From positions 18,117 to 82,116 of the forward strand of contig NZ_CANMGY010000011.1 in assembly GCF_947497555.1 (NCBI RefSeq): a stretch of DNA of 64,000 nt. Reading direction: 5' to 3'. The position numbers were made by a program, and so were the translations under genes. The stretch is from an uncultured Umboniibacter sp. (GTDB lineage Bacteria; Pseudomonadota; Gammaproteobacteria; Pseudomonadales; DSM-25080). The notes under the pieces are model-generated. The model saw nothing but the letters and a program-made list of their open reading frames with translations. It searched no databases and was not told the DNA's origin. Numbering within the stretch: the first letter of the stretch is position 1; the number at the start of each line of letters is the position of its first letter. Below, one piece after another: positions 18,098 through 26,948 of the stretch.

Positions 18098-19510
18098 ATG
18101 ACTCATAGCTCTGATTTAATCGCCACTGATATCGAAGGATATCTTAAAGTTCACGAAAATAAAGATATGCTCCGCTTCATCACCTGCGGAAGTGTCGATG
18201 ATGGTAAGTCGACATTGATTGGTCGTCTGTTATTCGATAGCAAAATGATCTTCGAAGATCAAATGGCTGCTATCGAGAGCGATTCAAAACGTTTTAATAC
18301 CACGGATGAAGACTTTGACTTGGCTTTGCTTGTTGATGGTCTTCAATCAGAGCGTGAACAAGGTATTACGATTGATGTAGCCTACCGCTATTTTTCGACG
18401 GAGCAGCGCAAATTTATTATTGCTGATACGCCTGGGCATGAGCAGTACACGCGTAATATGGCAACCGGCGCATCCACCTGTGACCTAGCCGTGATTTTAG
18501 TTGATGCACGTCACGGTGTGCAAACGCAGACTCGCCGACATAGCTTCATTTGTAGCCAGCTGGGCATCAAACATATTATTGTTGCCATTAACAAAATGGA
18601 TTTGATTGACTACAATCAAGAGCAGTATCAAAAAATTAAAGCTGAGTACCGTGAGTTTTCAGAATCATTAGGCTTTGAAGACGTACGCTTTGTACCTTTG
18701 TCTGCACTTAAGGGTGATAATGTCGTAAACCCTAGTGAGAGTATGCCTTGGTACCCAGGTGCTACGTTAATGCGTTTGCTGAATAGCGTTAACGTTAACA
18801 CCGTTGAGGCGTTCTCCGATTTTAGATTTCCGGTGCAGTATGTCTGTCGTCCGAATCTAGATTTCCGTGGTTTCGCGGGGACAGTAGCTAGTGGCTCTAT
18901 TCGTGTTGGCGATACCGTGTCAAGCCTGCCTTCTGGAAAGGAATCGAAGATTGAGTCAATTGTGACCTTCGATGGTGAGTTGGAAGAAGCGAGCGCGGGT
19001 ATGGCCGTAACAATTACCCTAGAGGATGAAATTGATTGTTCTCGCGGTAATATGTTGGTTCGACCTCACCAGAAGCCAATGGCTTCTAGTTCTTTCCACG
19101 CCAATGTTGTGTGGATGGATGAAAAGGAACTTCAGGTTGATCGTGACTACTACATCAAGGTAGGCGCTCACGAAGTTAATGGCCACGCGCGGGCTGTTGA
19201 ATTTAAAGTAGATGTGAATACGCTAGCGAGTAGCGAGGCCAAGTCGCTGCAATTAAATGAGATTGGTCGAGTACTGTTTGATTTAGATGAAGCGCTTCAG
19301 TTTGATCGCTACGCCGACAATAGAAAGACGGGTTCATTTATCATCATTGACCGCTTGACCAACAATACAGTTGGTGCCGGCATGATTGTTGATTCGGCAG
19401 AAGAGGGCGCGCGTGCCGGGGTTTCTTATTCCGCCGCCGAACTTGAACTGAATAAATATATACGAGAGCATTATCCACATTGGGGCGCCCGAGATATCTC
19501 GCGCGCTTAA
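18098..19510 (+). CDS. cysN: Sulfate adenylyltransferase subunit 1 (GTPase)
   Basis: An EF-Tu-like GTPase that drives APS formation by Cys[10 protein letters not shown] at residues 31-39 is the P-loop, DTPGHEQY the G3 and NKMDL the G4 motif. Beta-barrel domains 2 and 3 follow. At 470 residues it is CysN alone; the APS kinase domain that is fused in many bacteria (CysNC) is instead a separate gene at 20770. The 71-base gap to cysD holds a small hairpin. Confidence 0.97.
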   Translation: MTHSSDLIATDIEGYLKVHENKDMLRFITCGSVDDGKSTLIGRLLFDSKMIFEDQMAAIESDSKRFNTTDEDFDLALLVDGLQSEREQGITIDVAYRYFSTEQRKFIIADTPGHEQYTRNMATGASTCDLAVILVDARHGVQTQTRRHSFICSQLGIKHIIVAINKMDLIDYNQEQYQKIKAEYREFSESLGFEDVRFVPLSALKGDNVVNPSESMPWYPGATLMRLLNSVNVNTVEAFSDFRFPVQYVCRPNLDFRGFAGTVASGSIRVGDTVSSLPSGKESKIESIVTFDGELEEASAGMAVTITLEDEIDCSRGNMLVRPHQKPMASSSFHANVVWMDEKELQVDRDYYIKVGAHEVNGHARAVEFKVDVNTLASSEAKSLQLNEIGRVLFDLDEALQFDRYADNRKTGSFIIIDRLTNNTVGAGMIVDSAEEGARAGVSYSAAELELNKYIREHYPHWGARDISRA

Positions 19511-19566
19511 ATAGTTATACGACAGCTTAGGACGAATGGATTCGCCCAGTAAGCATCGCATCAACT

Positions 19567-19603
19567 TATCTATCCTATGTTGCCTAGGCGCATAGGATGG
19601 ATA
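19567..19603 (+). terminator. Strong hairpin after cysN (possible terminator)
   Basis: About 13 base pairs with one G:T form between 19567-19579 and 19591-19603 (core ATCCTATG / CATAGGAT). The following bases are A/T-rich (GAAAATTTTG) but without a clean T-run, so partial termination before the wecA-like gene is possible. Confidence 0.45.
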
Positions 19604-19654
19604 GTGAAAATTTTGTGTTAGCTTGTTGTCACAAGGATGGATTTTTAGAATTAT

Positions 19655-20713
19655 ATGATTGAACTTATTTTATTTACCGTAGTCCCCATGCTATTGCTTA
19701 CTAGCTTACTGCGTCCGCTCGCTCATAAATTTGAGCTAGTCGATTATCCTTGCTCACGTAAGCGCCATGAAGACCCAACCCCTACCATTGGTGGAGTGTT
19801 GGTATTTGGGATGGTTTGCTGGATCACTACGTTATTCCCCGAATACCAGATGGCGCCGCTCCCCCTGCTGGTTGCGGGTGGCGCGCTGCTATTTTTAGGG
19901 CTTTACGATGACGTTTACACGGCTGGCGCACGAGCCCGTCTGACCTTGCAGATAGCATTCTGTGCATTGTTCCTATTTGTTTCGGGTAAGCACTATGACC
20001 TCATTATTCAAATAGCGCCAAATCTCAGTCTTAACCTATCTCCGGGTTTCTTGGAGCCACTTTTCTCACTGATTTTTATTATTGCCATCATTAATGCCTT
20101 CAATTTTATTGATGGGATTGACGGCGCTGCTGCAAGTATGGTGATGGTAGCGCTAGTGGGCTTGCTCGCCTTTCAATCAATCACCGGCATACATATTCTC
20201 GAATGGTTTATCAAAGCATTGCTCCTAATAACCTTCGTATTTTGGCTGAAGAATACCGGCGTAACGAAACGAGGGCGAATATTCCTGGGTGACTCAGGGA
20301 GTACATTACTTGGATTTTTTGTTGCGGCAGTGCTGCTGTACAATTTTCAAATGGAAGCCGGCAGTTATAAGTTTGGTTGGGTCGAGGCATTGTTTTGCGT
20401 CCTCCTACCGATTCTCGATGCATTAATGGTGATTGTTCGCAGGTTAGTAAAGGGTCAGTCGGCCTTCGCTGCAGATCGCAGCCACTTGCACCATCTTTTG
20501 ATTCTCGCCGGTTTTAGTGTTCGAGCAACGTGGTGTGTCATCGTAATGATTGCCCTGTTATTTTTAGGTTGTGGCTTACTCGTTAAAACTGTCGCACCGT
20601 GGGCAAGTGTCTATATGCTATTAGCTTTATCGTTAGCTTACTTCTTCGTGTTTTTTAGAGCTTCACGATTCGTAAGGCGAGCTCGAAATATTAGGCTGCT
20701 CTTTCAATCATAA
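19655..20713 (+). CDS. wecA: Undecaprenyl-phosphate sugar-1-phosphate transferase, WecA/MraY family
   Basis: A polytopic inner-membrane protein that puts the first sugar-phosphate (typically GlcNAc-1-P) on undecaprenyl phosphate and so starts polymer synthesis. About ten hydrophobic segments are seen. Family motifs are present: LGLYDDVYT (DDxx), NAFNFIDGIDGAA (magnesium/catalytic region), FLGDSGS, and SHLHH near the C-terminal cytoplasmic loop. The length of 352 residues fits WecA/TagO-type enzymes. The symbol is by family; the sugar specificity is inferred. It sits between cysN and cysC, which ties initiation and sulfation genes together. Confidence 0.88.
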   Translation: MIELILFTVVPMLLLTSLLRPLAHKFELVDYPCSRKRHEDPTPTIGGVLVFGMVCWITTLFPEYQMAPLPLLVAGGALLFLGLYDDVYTAGARARLTLQIAFCALFLFVSGKHYDLIIQIAPNLSLNLSPGFLEPLFSLIFIIAIINAFNFIDGIDGAAASMVMVALVGLLAFQSITGIHILEWFIKALLLITFVFWLKNTGVTKRGRIFLGDSGSTLLGFFVAAVLLYNFQMEAGSYKFGWVEALFCVLLPILDALMVIVRRLVKGQSAFAADRSHLHHLLILAGFSVRATWCVIVMIALLFLGCGLLVKTVAPWASVYMLLALSLAYFFVFFRASRFVRRARNIRLLFQS

Positions 20714-20722
20714 GTATTTCAT

Positions 20723-20750
20723 GCGGCTGCGTGCACTCTTCACGCGCCGC
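20723..20750 (+). other. GC-rich hairpin between the wecA-like gene and cysC
   Basis: GCGGC-t-GCGTG (20723-20733) pairs with CACGC-GCCGC (20741-20750), ten pairs with a one-base bulge. Seven T occur at 20763-20769, directly before the GTG of cysC and about 12 bases beyond the stem. It may be an attenuator-like element rather than a full terminator. Confidence 0.4.
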
Positions 20751-20769
20751 TCAAATGTAAGGTTTTTTT

Positions 20770-21369
20770 GTGTCCTCATCTAATGTTACTTGGCATTCGT
20801 CATCGGTTTCAAAGTCCGATCGTAGTTCACTGAATAGTTTAAAGCCTGCTGTACTTTGGTTTACTGGCTTAAGCGGGTCAGGAAAATCTACTATTGCCAA
20901 TGCAGTTGAGCAGGAGTTGCATCGAAGAGGGGTGCGTACTTACTTACTTGATGGTGACAATGTACGCCATGGCTTGAATAAAGATTTGGGGTTTAGTGAC
21001 GAAGACCGAATTGAGAACCTTCGCAGAATCTCTGAAGTCTCGAAGTTATTTATCGATGCTGGATTGCTAGTATTAACGGCCTTTATTTCTCCCTTCCGTG
21101 TTGATCGCCAACGCGTGGCCGAAATGCTCCCAGAGGGCGAGTTTATTGAAGTATTTATTGATACCCCTATAGAAGTCTGTGAAAGTCGTGATCCTAAAGG
21201 ACTCTATAAAAAGGTTCGTGCAGGTGAAATTGCGAACTTCACTGGGATCGATTCAGCCTACGAAGAGCCAACTCATCCCGATATTCATGTAAAAACGAAT
21301 GATTATTCTATTGAAGAGTGTGCAGCGCAAATTGTTGATCACCTTCAGGCGAGTCATTATATTTCCTGA
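20770..21369 (+). CDS. cysC: Adenylylsulfate (APS) kinase
   Basis: Phosphorylates APS to PAPS, the sulfate donor for all sulfotransferases. The P-loop GLSGSGKST is at residues 33-41. [20 protein letters not shown] and [27 protein letters not shown] are diagnostic for CysC. The length of 199 residues is typical. GTG 20770 is supported by TAAGG upstream. With cysD/cysN nearby and a sulfotransferase 60 bases downstream, it completes a PAPS supply inside the polysaccharide locus. Confidence 0.96.
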   Translation: MSSSNVTWHSSSVSKSDRSSLNSLKPAVLWFTGLSGSGKSTIANAVEQELHRRGVRTYLLDGDNVRHGLNKDLGFSDEDRIENLRRISEVSKLFIDAGLLVLTAFISPFRVDRQRVAEMLPEGEFIEVFIDTPIEVCESRDPKGLYKKVRAGEIANFTGIDSAYEEPTHPDIHVKTNDYSIEECAAQIVDHLQASHYIS

Positions 21370-21429
21370 TGATTACGTTGAATTGGCGATTAGCTTTACT
21401 TACTTCAACCTGTGAGAGGTAGAGGAGTT

Positions 21430-22464
21430 ATGAAGCCGAAGCTAATTATTCACGGTGGAACCTACAAAACGGGTTCAACGGCGATCCAGAATTTCTTCCA
21501 TTTAAACCGGCAAGCAATCCACGCTAGCACTGGCATCCTATACCCCGATACTGGTCTAAAACACGGCAATGGAGTGGGTGTTCGACATTTTTGGTTGAGT
21601 CAGGAGCTTTTCTGGGGACGCAGGAATAACATTGATAACTGGGGACAGTTGATACGAGAGACAAAGCGCTCAAATGCTGTGTTTATATCGCATGAAAGGC
21701 TTGTTGGTTCAGACGTTCCTCGTCCAGAATTTTTAAATCTAATTGCAGCGCACTTCGATGTCTACTTAATTTGCTACCTGCGCCCGTTTGAGGAGTATCT
21801 CGATAGTAAGTATCGCGAGTGGATTCGGCGACAATGGTTTAGTGGGGAAGCGGAAGACTTTATTGCCGCACATTTTTCGAGCGCTAAATATTATTCAAAT
21901 CTAGCGCGTTGGGCTGATGTCATCGGTTGGGATCGTATTCACTGTAAACGCTATGATCGAGCAGAATTGTTGGGCGGTGACGTGGTGATGGATATTGCCC
22001 AGCAGCTTGAGGCTATCACGGGCGAAGTTATTGATGTTGGCTCATTGAAGCGCCCAAAGGCACCGAACGATTCGTTGAATAGCTATCAGGTGCTCGCACT
22101 GTTAATTCGTAATAAAATTTTATCCAGTGGCGTCTGTGATGATGTTGCCAATCCCCGCGATAAAATGAATCAAGCGATTAAGCAAATGAAGCTGGCTAAG
22201 AAAAATGCTCCGGGAAGTAAATCAGGGTTTATTGAGAAGCTAGTGCACAACGAGGAGCTATGTTCCCAAGGGTTACTCTTAAGTAAGTCATTGGCTGATG
22301 ACTTAACCGAGCAGCTCGATAGTGAAGGTAAAGCGATTGAACGAAAATTTTCAATTTCTCTGGAGAAGAGTTCCAAATATATGGACCTATACAACGATAG
22401 CTTTAGTTCTGCTGCGATCCGTGATGAGCTCAAGCAGCGTCTTCTGGCAAGTCTTGAAAGGTAA
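21430..22464 (+). CDS. Sulfotransferase, PAPS-dependent
   Basis: LIIHGGTYKTGSTAIQNFFHLNRQAIH is the 5'-phosphosulfate loop (K-T-G-S-T). LICYLRPFEEYLDSKYREWIRRQWF fits the 3'-phosphate-binding region with Arg and Ser. At 344 residues from ATG 21430, it belongs to the same general group as the sulfotransferase at 10310, though they are not close copies. GAGAGG at 21414-21419 supports the chosen start; a GTG at 21412 is possible. It lies directly after cysC. The acceptor is probably a sugar of the polymer. Confidence 0.83.
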   Translation: MKPKLIIHGGTYKTGSTAIQNFFHLNRQAIHASTGILYPDTGLKHGNGVGVRHFWLSQELFWGRRNNIDNWGQLIRETKRSNAVFISHERLVGSDVPRPEFLNLIAAHFDVYLICYLRPFEEYLDSKYREWIRRQWFSGEAEDFIAAHFSSAKYYSNLARWADVIGWDRIHCKRYDRAELLGGDVVMDIAQQLEAITGEVIDVGSLKRPKAPNDSLNSYQVLALLIRNKILSSGVCDDVANPRDKMNQAIKQMKLAKKNAPGSKSGFIEKLVHNEELCSQGLLLSKSLADDLTEQLDSEGKAIERKFSISLEKSSKYMDLYNDSFSSAAIRDELKQRLLASLER

Positions 22465-22600
22465 ACCGACGCATACCTTTTATTTATCTGAGATGCTCAT
22501 ATCAGCTTGATAGCTGCCTTATTCGGCCCCAACGCTAGAAGCTTTGTGCAGCAATCTATCTTGTAACGCGATGGACGTTTCAACACTTAACGCTCAACAC

Positions 22601-22631
22601 TTAGTGCTCACCACCCAACACTGAGCGCTAA
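22601..22631. terminator. Inverted repeat between converging genes
   Basis: TTAGTGCTCA (22601-22610) and TGAGCGCTAA (22622-22631) pair over ten positions with one G:T. Related short repeats (AACACTTA, GCTCA) lie just upstream at 22582-22600. It sits between the sulfotransferase and the leftward outer-membrane genes and may terminate both, though a T-run is missing. Confidence 0.4.
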
Positions 22632-22634
22632 CGT

Positions 22635-23159
22635 TTAGAAGCGATATCTTAAAACGATACTGGCCCAGGAAAAGTCGTCAAATTTACTTCTCCCTGTCAT
22701 GGCCTCGGTATCGTACGAAACATCAGTACTCGTAAAGGAAACTTCCGCGCCGATATCCCACCGACTGAAGCGTTGCAGTTTGTAGTCAACACCAAAGCCG
22801 ACAGTGTAGCCTAGGCCGGTGGCCTCGCGTTCGTATCTTGAAGCGCCGGCATACCCTCGAATAGCGAAGCGATTTGACAGGGAATGAGTAAATTCCGCCA
22901 CACGCCAGGTGATTAGCATTTCGCTGAAATCATTCTCGGATATACCAACAGGAAGCAGTTCAATCCCCATACCTAACGTTGTTTCGATGCCTGTCTTCAT
23001 GGCAACGTGCCCCTGAAGGCTAACGCGGCCGCTGGTATTGGTGGCAAGATTATTAGAGTGATAAAGCGCGGTAGCGCCAATACCTGTGGACCACTTCGTT
23101 GCTGCAAAGGTGGGTGAGGCAGCGCTTAAGCAAAATACTCCGAGTGCAAGATACTTCAT
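22635..23159 (-). CDS. Small outer-membrane beta-barrel protein coupled to the Wzi-like gene
   Basis: A 174-residue protein with a clear Sec signal peptide (MKYLALGVFCLSAASPTFA, cut after AFA-like TFA). The mature part is built of alternating amphipathic strands and ends in RYRF, the C-terminal aromatic signature read by the BAM complex. It resembles small 8-stranded barrels. Its ATG overlaps the stop of the Wzi-like gene by four bases, so the two are made together. A role in anchoring or exporting the polysaccharide is inferred from this coupling. Confidence 0.7.
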   Translation of the reverse strand: MKYLALGVFCLSAASPTFAATKWSTGIGATALYHSNNLATNTSGRVSLQGHVAMKTGIETTLGMGIELLPVGISENDFSEMLITWRVAEFTHSLSNRFAIRGYAGASRYEREATGLGYTVGFGVDYKLQRFSRWDIGAEVSFTSTDVSYDTEAMTGRSKFDDFSWASIVLRYRF

Positions 23160-24634
23160 AAGCTGATTCCTATTTGAGCTTTAACAAATGATTGGTCGAA
23201 AACATCCTTACCCAGATACAGGCGCGCTTCGAGGTAGTGGCTGTTCCAGGGAAGTGAGGTCCCCAAATCTAGCTCGTAACCATCTTGGTAACCATAGGAT
23301 GACCATTCGGAGTCATTGCTAATATATCGAAAAGTGGCCGTGTACTGAGTGTCTAGGCCTTGGAAAAACTGTGCTCGGATCGTGGCGGATTGACCCGAGA
23401 CGCCTCGTGCGGTAGTGCGATTGTTATTAAACCAGTGGCCCATTCCCGCACCATGATTAACATAGCCATCTTGGTAGATGTGATGGGTGTACCAGCCATT
23501 TTGCCAGCTGGATACTTCGATACCCAGCGTAGAGCTAGCCGCCCGTCCAATCCCAGGGAGCGAAGGGAATATCAGTCCGCCAGTGATTGCTAAGTTACCT
23601 AAGCGGGTATTTTTGTCAGTTGCCGTATCTTCCCCGGCGTATTCGCCGTAGATGGAAAATGGGGTAGAGCCCTTAAAGTCCATACGAGTGCTAACCGATG
23701 CAAGTTGATTACCAAACTCACACGTGTTTTGAACAGTGGCGCCACAGCCTTCAATGCCGTCATCGCCATTATTATCGTAATCCACCGGGTTGAAGAAAGC
23801 TTGAAGGATTGATTTCGCAGTGATTTCGCGAGAACCGCCGCCAAATTGCATCGTCCGATTAAAGGCAAACGTCCAACCATCAACAGGTTCTAAGGACAAA
23901 TGAGTGCTAACCAGAGCGGGCTCACCCGTTTCAACCGTGTTGCCGTACAGAATTTCATCGTACTCACTGAGTTGCCTGAAACCTAGCTCATAACGCAAAT
24001 TCCAAAGCGATTCATAGGGCAAAACATTACTCAACGTGACCCCTAGTGATGGGGCGGCGTTTGTGGAGAGAAGCAGCGCACTATCAAATGAGGGCGACAT
24101 CCAGCTATCGCGATAGCCAATGTCCAGTTGGGTGTTAAAAGCATGAAAGCTGACATAGCTGTTACTGGGAACGGAGACTTCTTCCCCTTTACTATTAACC
24201 TCGTAGTAACTAGCCCCGGCGGAAATGCTCATCCAGTCACCTAGCTTGGCATAGCCGACAAGGTGGCCGTTGTATTCTGACGAAAGCTGCTCGCCATATT
24301 GATTAGCCTCTAGGCGGTCAATCAGCTCGTTGTCATACGATACGTCTGTATAGGAAGTTGATACCTTCGCTACCGAAATACCTACGCTATCTCGATAGCG
24401 CTCAAGCTGTGATTCAATACTGGCGAACACGCGTGGGTGCCGATAACGGGACTTCTCCAAGTAATGCTCAACTAACTCCAGGTTATAGGGCTTGCTGAGT
24501 GTAGGAGCTCCTGCAAGAAGCAGCATTTGTTCAATCCTAGCATTGAGCTGAGTATCTTGGCTGGGGATGTACAAGCCCGCCCAGGCACTTAGTGGAGCAA
24601 GTATGAGTAATGACGCAGTAACATGTTTTATCAA
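23156..24634 (-). CDS. Capsule assembly protein, Wzi family
   Basis: A 492-residue outer-membrane protein. The signal peptide (MIKHVTASLLILAPLSAWA) is followed by a helical N-terminal segment (LNARIEQMLLLAGAPTLSKPYNLELVEHYLEKSRYRHP) and then a long barrel, the layout of Wzi, which binds capsular polysaccharide at the cell surface. Strand-rich segments and many aromatic residues are visible throughout. It implies that the polymer made here stays on the cell, at least in part. It runs opposite to the biosynthetic genes and shares a 230-base divergent region with galU. Confidence 0.8.
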   Translation of the reverse strand: MIKHVTASLLILAPLSAWAGLYIPSQDTQLNARIEQMLLLAGAPTLSKPYNLELVEHYLEKSRYRHPRVFASIESQLERYRDSVGISVAKVSTSYTDVSYDNELIDRLEANQYGEQLSSEYNGHLVGYAKLGDWMSISAGASYYEVNSKGEEVSVPSNSYVSFHAFNTQLDIGYRDSWMSPSFDSALLLSTNAAPSLGVTLSNVLPYESLWNLRYELGFRQLSEYDEILYGNTVETGEPALVSTHLSLEPVDGWTFAFNRTMQFGGGSREITAKSILQAFFNPVDYDNNGDDGIEGCGATVQNTCEFGNQLASVSTRMDFKGSTPFSIYGEYAGEDTATDKNTRLGNLAITGGLIFPSLPGIGRAASSTLGIEVSSWQNGWYTHHIYQDGYVNHGAGMGHWFNNNRTTARGVSGQSATIRAQFFQGLDTQYTATFRYISNDSEWSSYGYQDGYELDLGTSLPWNSHYLEARLYLGKDVFDQSFVKAQIGISL

Positions 24635-24864
24635 AGGGGTAGCCTCTATTGATAATTATTATGGCAGAACGGGTATTCAGTCAGCTGATTCAGCCTGGTA
24701 AATCATTATAGAGAGTTCCACCTATTGCCGTCTAGCAGTGCGTTGTTTGGGAATGAATATAAGCGGGAACCAAGCTGAGAGATGGTAACGAATTTTAGCT
24801 TAGGTTAAACTCTAGAGACAATTCTAAGCTGTTCTTCAGCGTGATATAAAAGAGATGAGTTACT

Positions 24865-25755
24865 ATGCACAAAGTCACTACTGCCGTTATACCTGTTGCC
24901 GGGTTGGGGACACGAATGTTACCCGCCACCAAGGCGATTCCAAAGGAAATGTTGCCAATTGTTGATAAGCCATTAATTCAGTTCATTGTGAATGAATGCG
25001 CCGCCGCAGGTATTACTCAAATCATTTTGGTGACTCACTCCTCTAAGAATTCGATCGAGAATCACTTTGACACCTCATTTGAATTGGAGGCTACGCTTGA
25101 GAAGCGAGTGAAACGACAGCTCCTTGAAGAGGTGCAAGCCATTACGCCGGAAGGTGTGACGATTTTGCATGTCCGCCAAGGTCACGCCAAGGGATTGGGA
25201 CACGCGGTACTGTGTGCACATCCTATTGTTAGAGATCACCCCTTTGCCGTCGTGCTCCCCGATGTTATTTTGGATGAGTATACGTCGGACTTAAAAACCT
25301 CTAATTTAGCAGCCATGGTTGCGCGCTACGAAGCAACTCAAGCTTCACAGATTTTGGTTGAACCCGTGGCGAAAGAGCAAGTCTCTAATTACGGCATTGT
25401 CGACTGTAACGGCGAACAGTTCTCCGCAGGTCAAACGGCAGTCATTAAGCGTATGGTTGAAAAGCCTGCGGTTGAAAATGCTCCGTCGAATCTTGCGGTA
25501 GTAGGGCGTTACGTCCTTTCTCCAACCGTCTGGAGTGAACTTCAGCGCACACCTCCCGGCGCGGGAGATGAGATTCAGCTAACTGACGCGATAGACCATA
25601 TTATTGAGCAGGAAACGGTAGAGGCTTTCCATATGGAGGGTGTTGCCCACGATTGCGGCAGTAAACGCGGTTACATCAAAGCCTTCGTCAGTTACGCGAT
25701 GCGAAATGAAGCCTATCAAGAGGCCATTGAATCTGTGGTCAACGCCGCCAACTAA
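24865..25755 (+). CDS. galU: UTP-glucose-1-phosphate uridylyltransferase
   Basis: Makes UDP-glucose from UTP and glucose 1-phosphate. The N-terminal nucleotide loop [26 protein letters not shown], the [13 protein letters not shown] segment and [21 protein letters not shown] are typical of bacterial GalU. The length of 296 residues is normal. galE follows ten bases after, so UDP-glucose is turned into UDP-galactose by the next enzyme. Both provide donors for the polysaccharide. Confidence 0.96.
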   Translation: MHKVTTAVIPVAGLGTRMLPATKAIPKEMLPIVDKPLIQFIVNECAAAGITQIILVTHSSKNSIENHFDTSFELEATLEKRVKRQLLEEVQAITPEGVTILHVRQGHAKGLGHAVLCAHPIVRDHPFAVVLPDVILDEYTSDLKTSNLAAMVARYEATQASQILVEPVAKEQVSNYGIVDCNGEQFSAGQTAVIKRMVEKPAVENAPSNLAVVGRYVLSPTVWSELQRTPPGAGDEIQLTDAIDHIIEQETVEAFHMEGVAHDCGSKRGYIKAFVSYAMRNEAYQEAIESVVNAAN

Positions 25756-25765
25756 AGGTTAATTT

Positions 25766-26785
25766 ATGTCAGTGTTAGTAACAGGCGGAGCAGGTTATAT
25801 TGGCTCCCATACCGCAGTAGAACTTCTTGATTCGGGCTTCGATGTGGTTGTGGTGGATAACCTCTGCAATAGTAACAGGGAATCACTACGTCGAGTTGAG
25901 GCGCTTACGGGTAAAAAGCTGACGTTTATCGAGGGTGATATTTGTGATGCTAACTGGTTGGATCAGGTCTTCGCCAGTCACAACATAGACAGTGTTATCC
26001 ATTTTGCAGCGCTCAAAGCGGTTGGGGAGAGTGTCAGTCGGCCAATCGACTACTATCACAACAATGTTAGCGGCACCTTAGCGTTATTAGCGGCTATGAA
26101 CAAGGCAGGGGTTAGTAAGCTAGTGTTTAGCTCCTCGGCAACCGTTTACGGTTCATCGGCTAAGGTTCCCTACCGTGAAGATCAAGCTACGGGAGGCACG
26201 ACTAACCCGTATGGCTCTTCCAAGTTGATTATCGAAAATATGCTGCTTGACTGCGCCAAAGCTAATCCTGCTTTATCGGTGGCGATGCTCCGTTATTTTA
26301 ACCCCATTGGCGCACATGAATCAGGTTTGATTGGTGAAGATCCGCAAGGAATTCCCAATAATCTGATGCCATTCATTGCTCAGGTGGCGGTAGGAAAGCG
26401 CTCACAGCTGAGTGTTTTTGGCGGTGATTACAATACGCCAGATGGCACCTGTTTACGAGATTATTTGCATGTTGTAGACCTTGCAGTAGGCCATGTCCAA
26501 GCATTGGACTGGGTGGCTAACAATCAAGGGGCAAAACCATTTAACCTCGGAACCGGTAACGGAACCAGTGTTTTAGAAATGATAGCAGCCTTTGAAGCGG
26601 CCTCTGGCGTTAAGATCCCGTACGAAATAGTCCCAAGACGAGAGGGTGATTTGGAAGGTTTTTGGGCTGACTCTCGCTTAGCTGAACAGGAGTTAGGCTG
26701 GAAGGCTAAACTCAGTTTGGAGCGAATGATGATTGATACTTGGCGTTGGCAGCATGGCAATCCAAATGGCTACCTTCCCAGCTAG
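25766..26785 (+). CDS. galE: UDP-glucose 4-epimerase
   Basis: Interconverts UDP-glucose and UDP-galactose with bound NAD. The VLVTGGAGYIGSHTAVELL Rossmann loop, SSSATVYG with the catalytic Ser/Thr, NPYGSSKLIIE with the Tyr-x3-Lys pair, and LRYFNPIGAHESGLIGEDPQGIPNNLMPF are diagnostic. The length of 339 residues is standard. It forms a two-gene operon with galU and ends at the hairpin at 26809. Confidence 0.97.
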   Translation: MSVLVTGGAGYIGSHTAVELLDSGFDVVVVDNLCNSNRESLRRVEALTGKKLTFIEGDICDANWLDQVFASHNIDSVIHFAALKAVGESVSRPIDYYHNNVSGTLALLAAMNKAGVSKLVFSSSATVYGSSAKVPYREDQATGGTTNPYGSSKLIIENMLLDCAKANPALSVAMLRYFNPIGAHESGLIGEDPQGIPNNLMPFIAQVAVGKRSQLSVFGGDYNTPDGTCLRDYLHVVDLAVGHVQALDWVANNQGAKPFNLGTGNGTSVLEMIAAFEAASGVKIPYEIVPRREGDLEGFWADSRLAEQELGWKAKLSLERMMIDTWRWQHGNPNGYLPS

Positions 26786-26808
26786 CCAAAGATGACCACA
26801 CAGTTTCT

Positions 26809-26839
26809 AAAATGGGCAGCCTTAGGTTACCCATTTTTT
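26809..26839 (+). terminator. Rho-independent terminator after galE
   Basis: AAAATGGG (26809-26816) pairs with CCCATTTT (26830-26837), with further pairing inside the loop, and the arm runs into TTTTTT. The A-rich left arm would also let it work for the leftward SLC13 gene. Confidence 0.75.
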
Positions 26840-26948
26840 GTCAGTCGCTATCGATTTAAGCGACGTGTTCCAAGCTTGGATTAATTGTTAGGTATCGATT
26901 TTCATATATTGAGTGGCCGGCATAGTCGGCGACTGAGCCGCAGGCAAT

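Noticed and set aside
1..26800. A JUMPstart/ops element for the polysaccharide operons
   Set aside because: No GGCGGTAG-type sequence was found at the operon starts; the GGCGGTA near 28750 lies in an unrelated gap.
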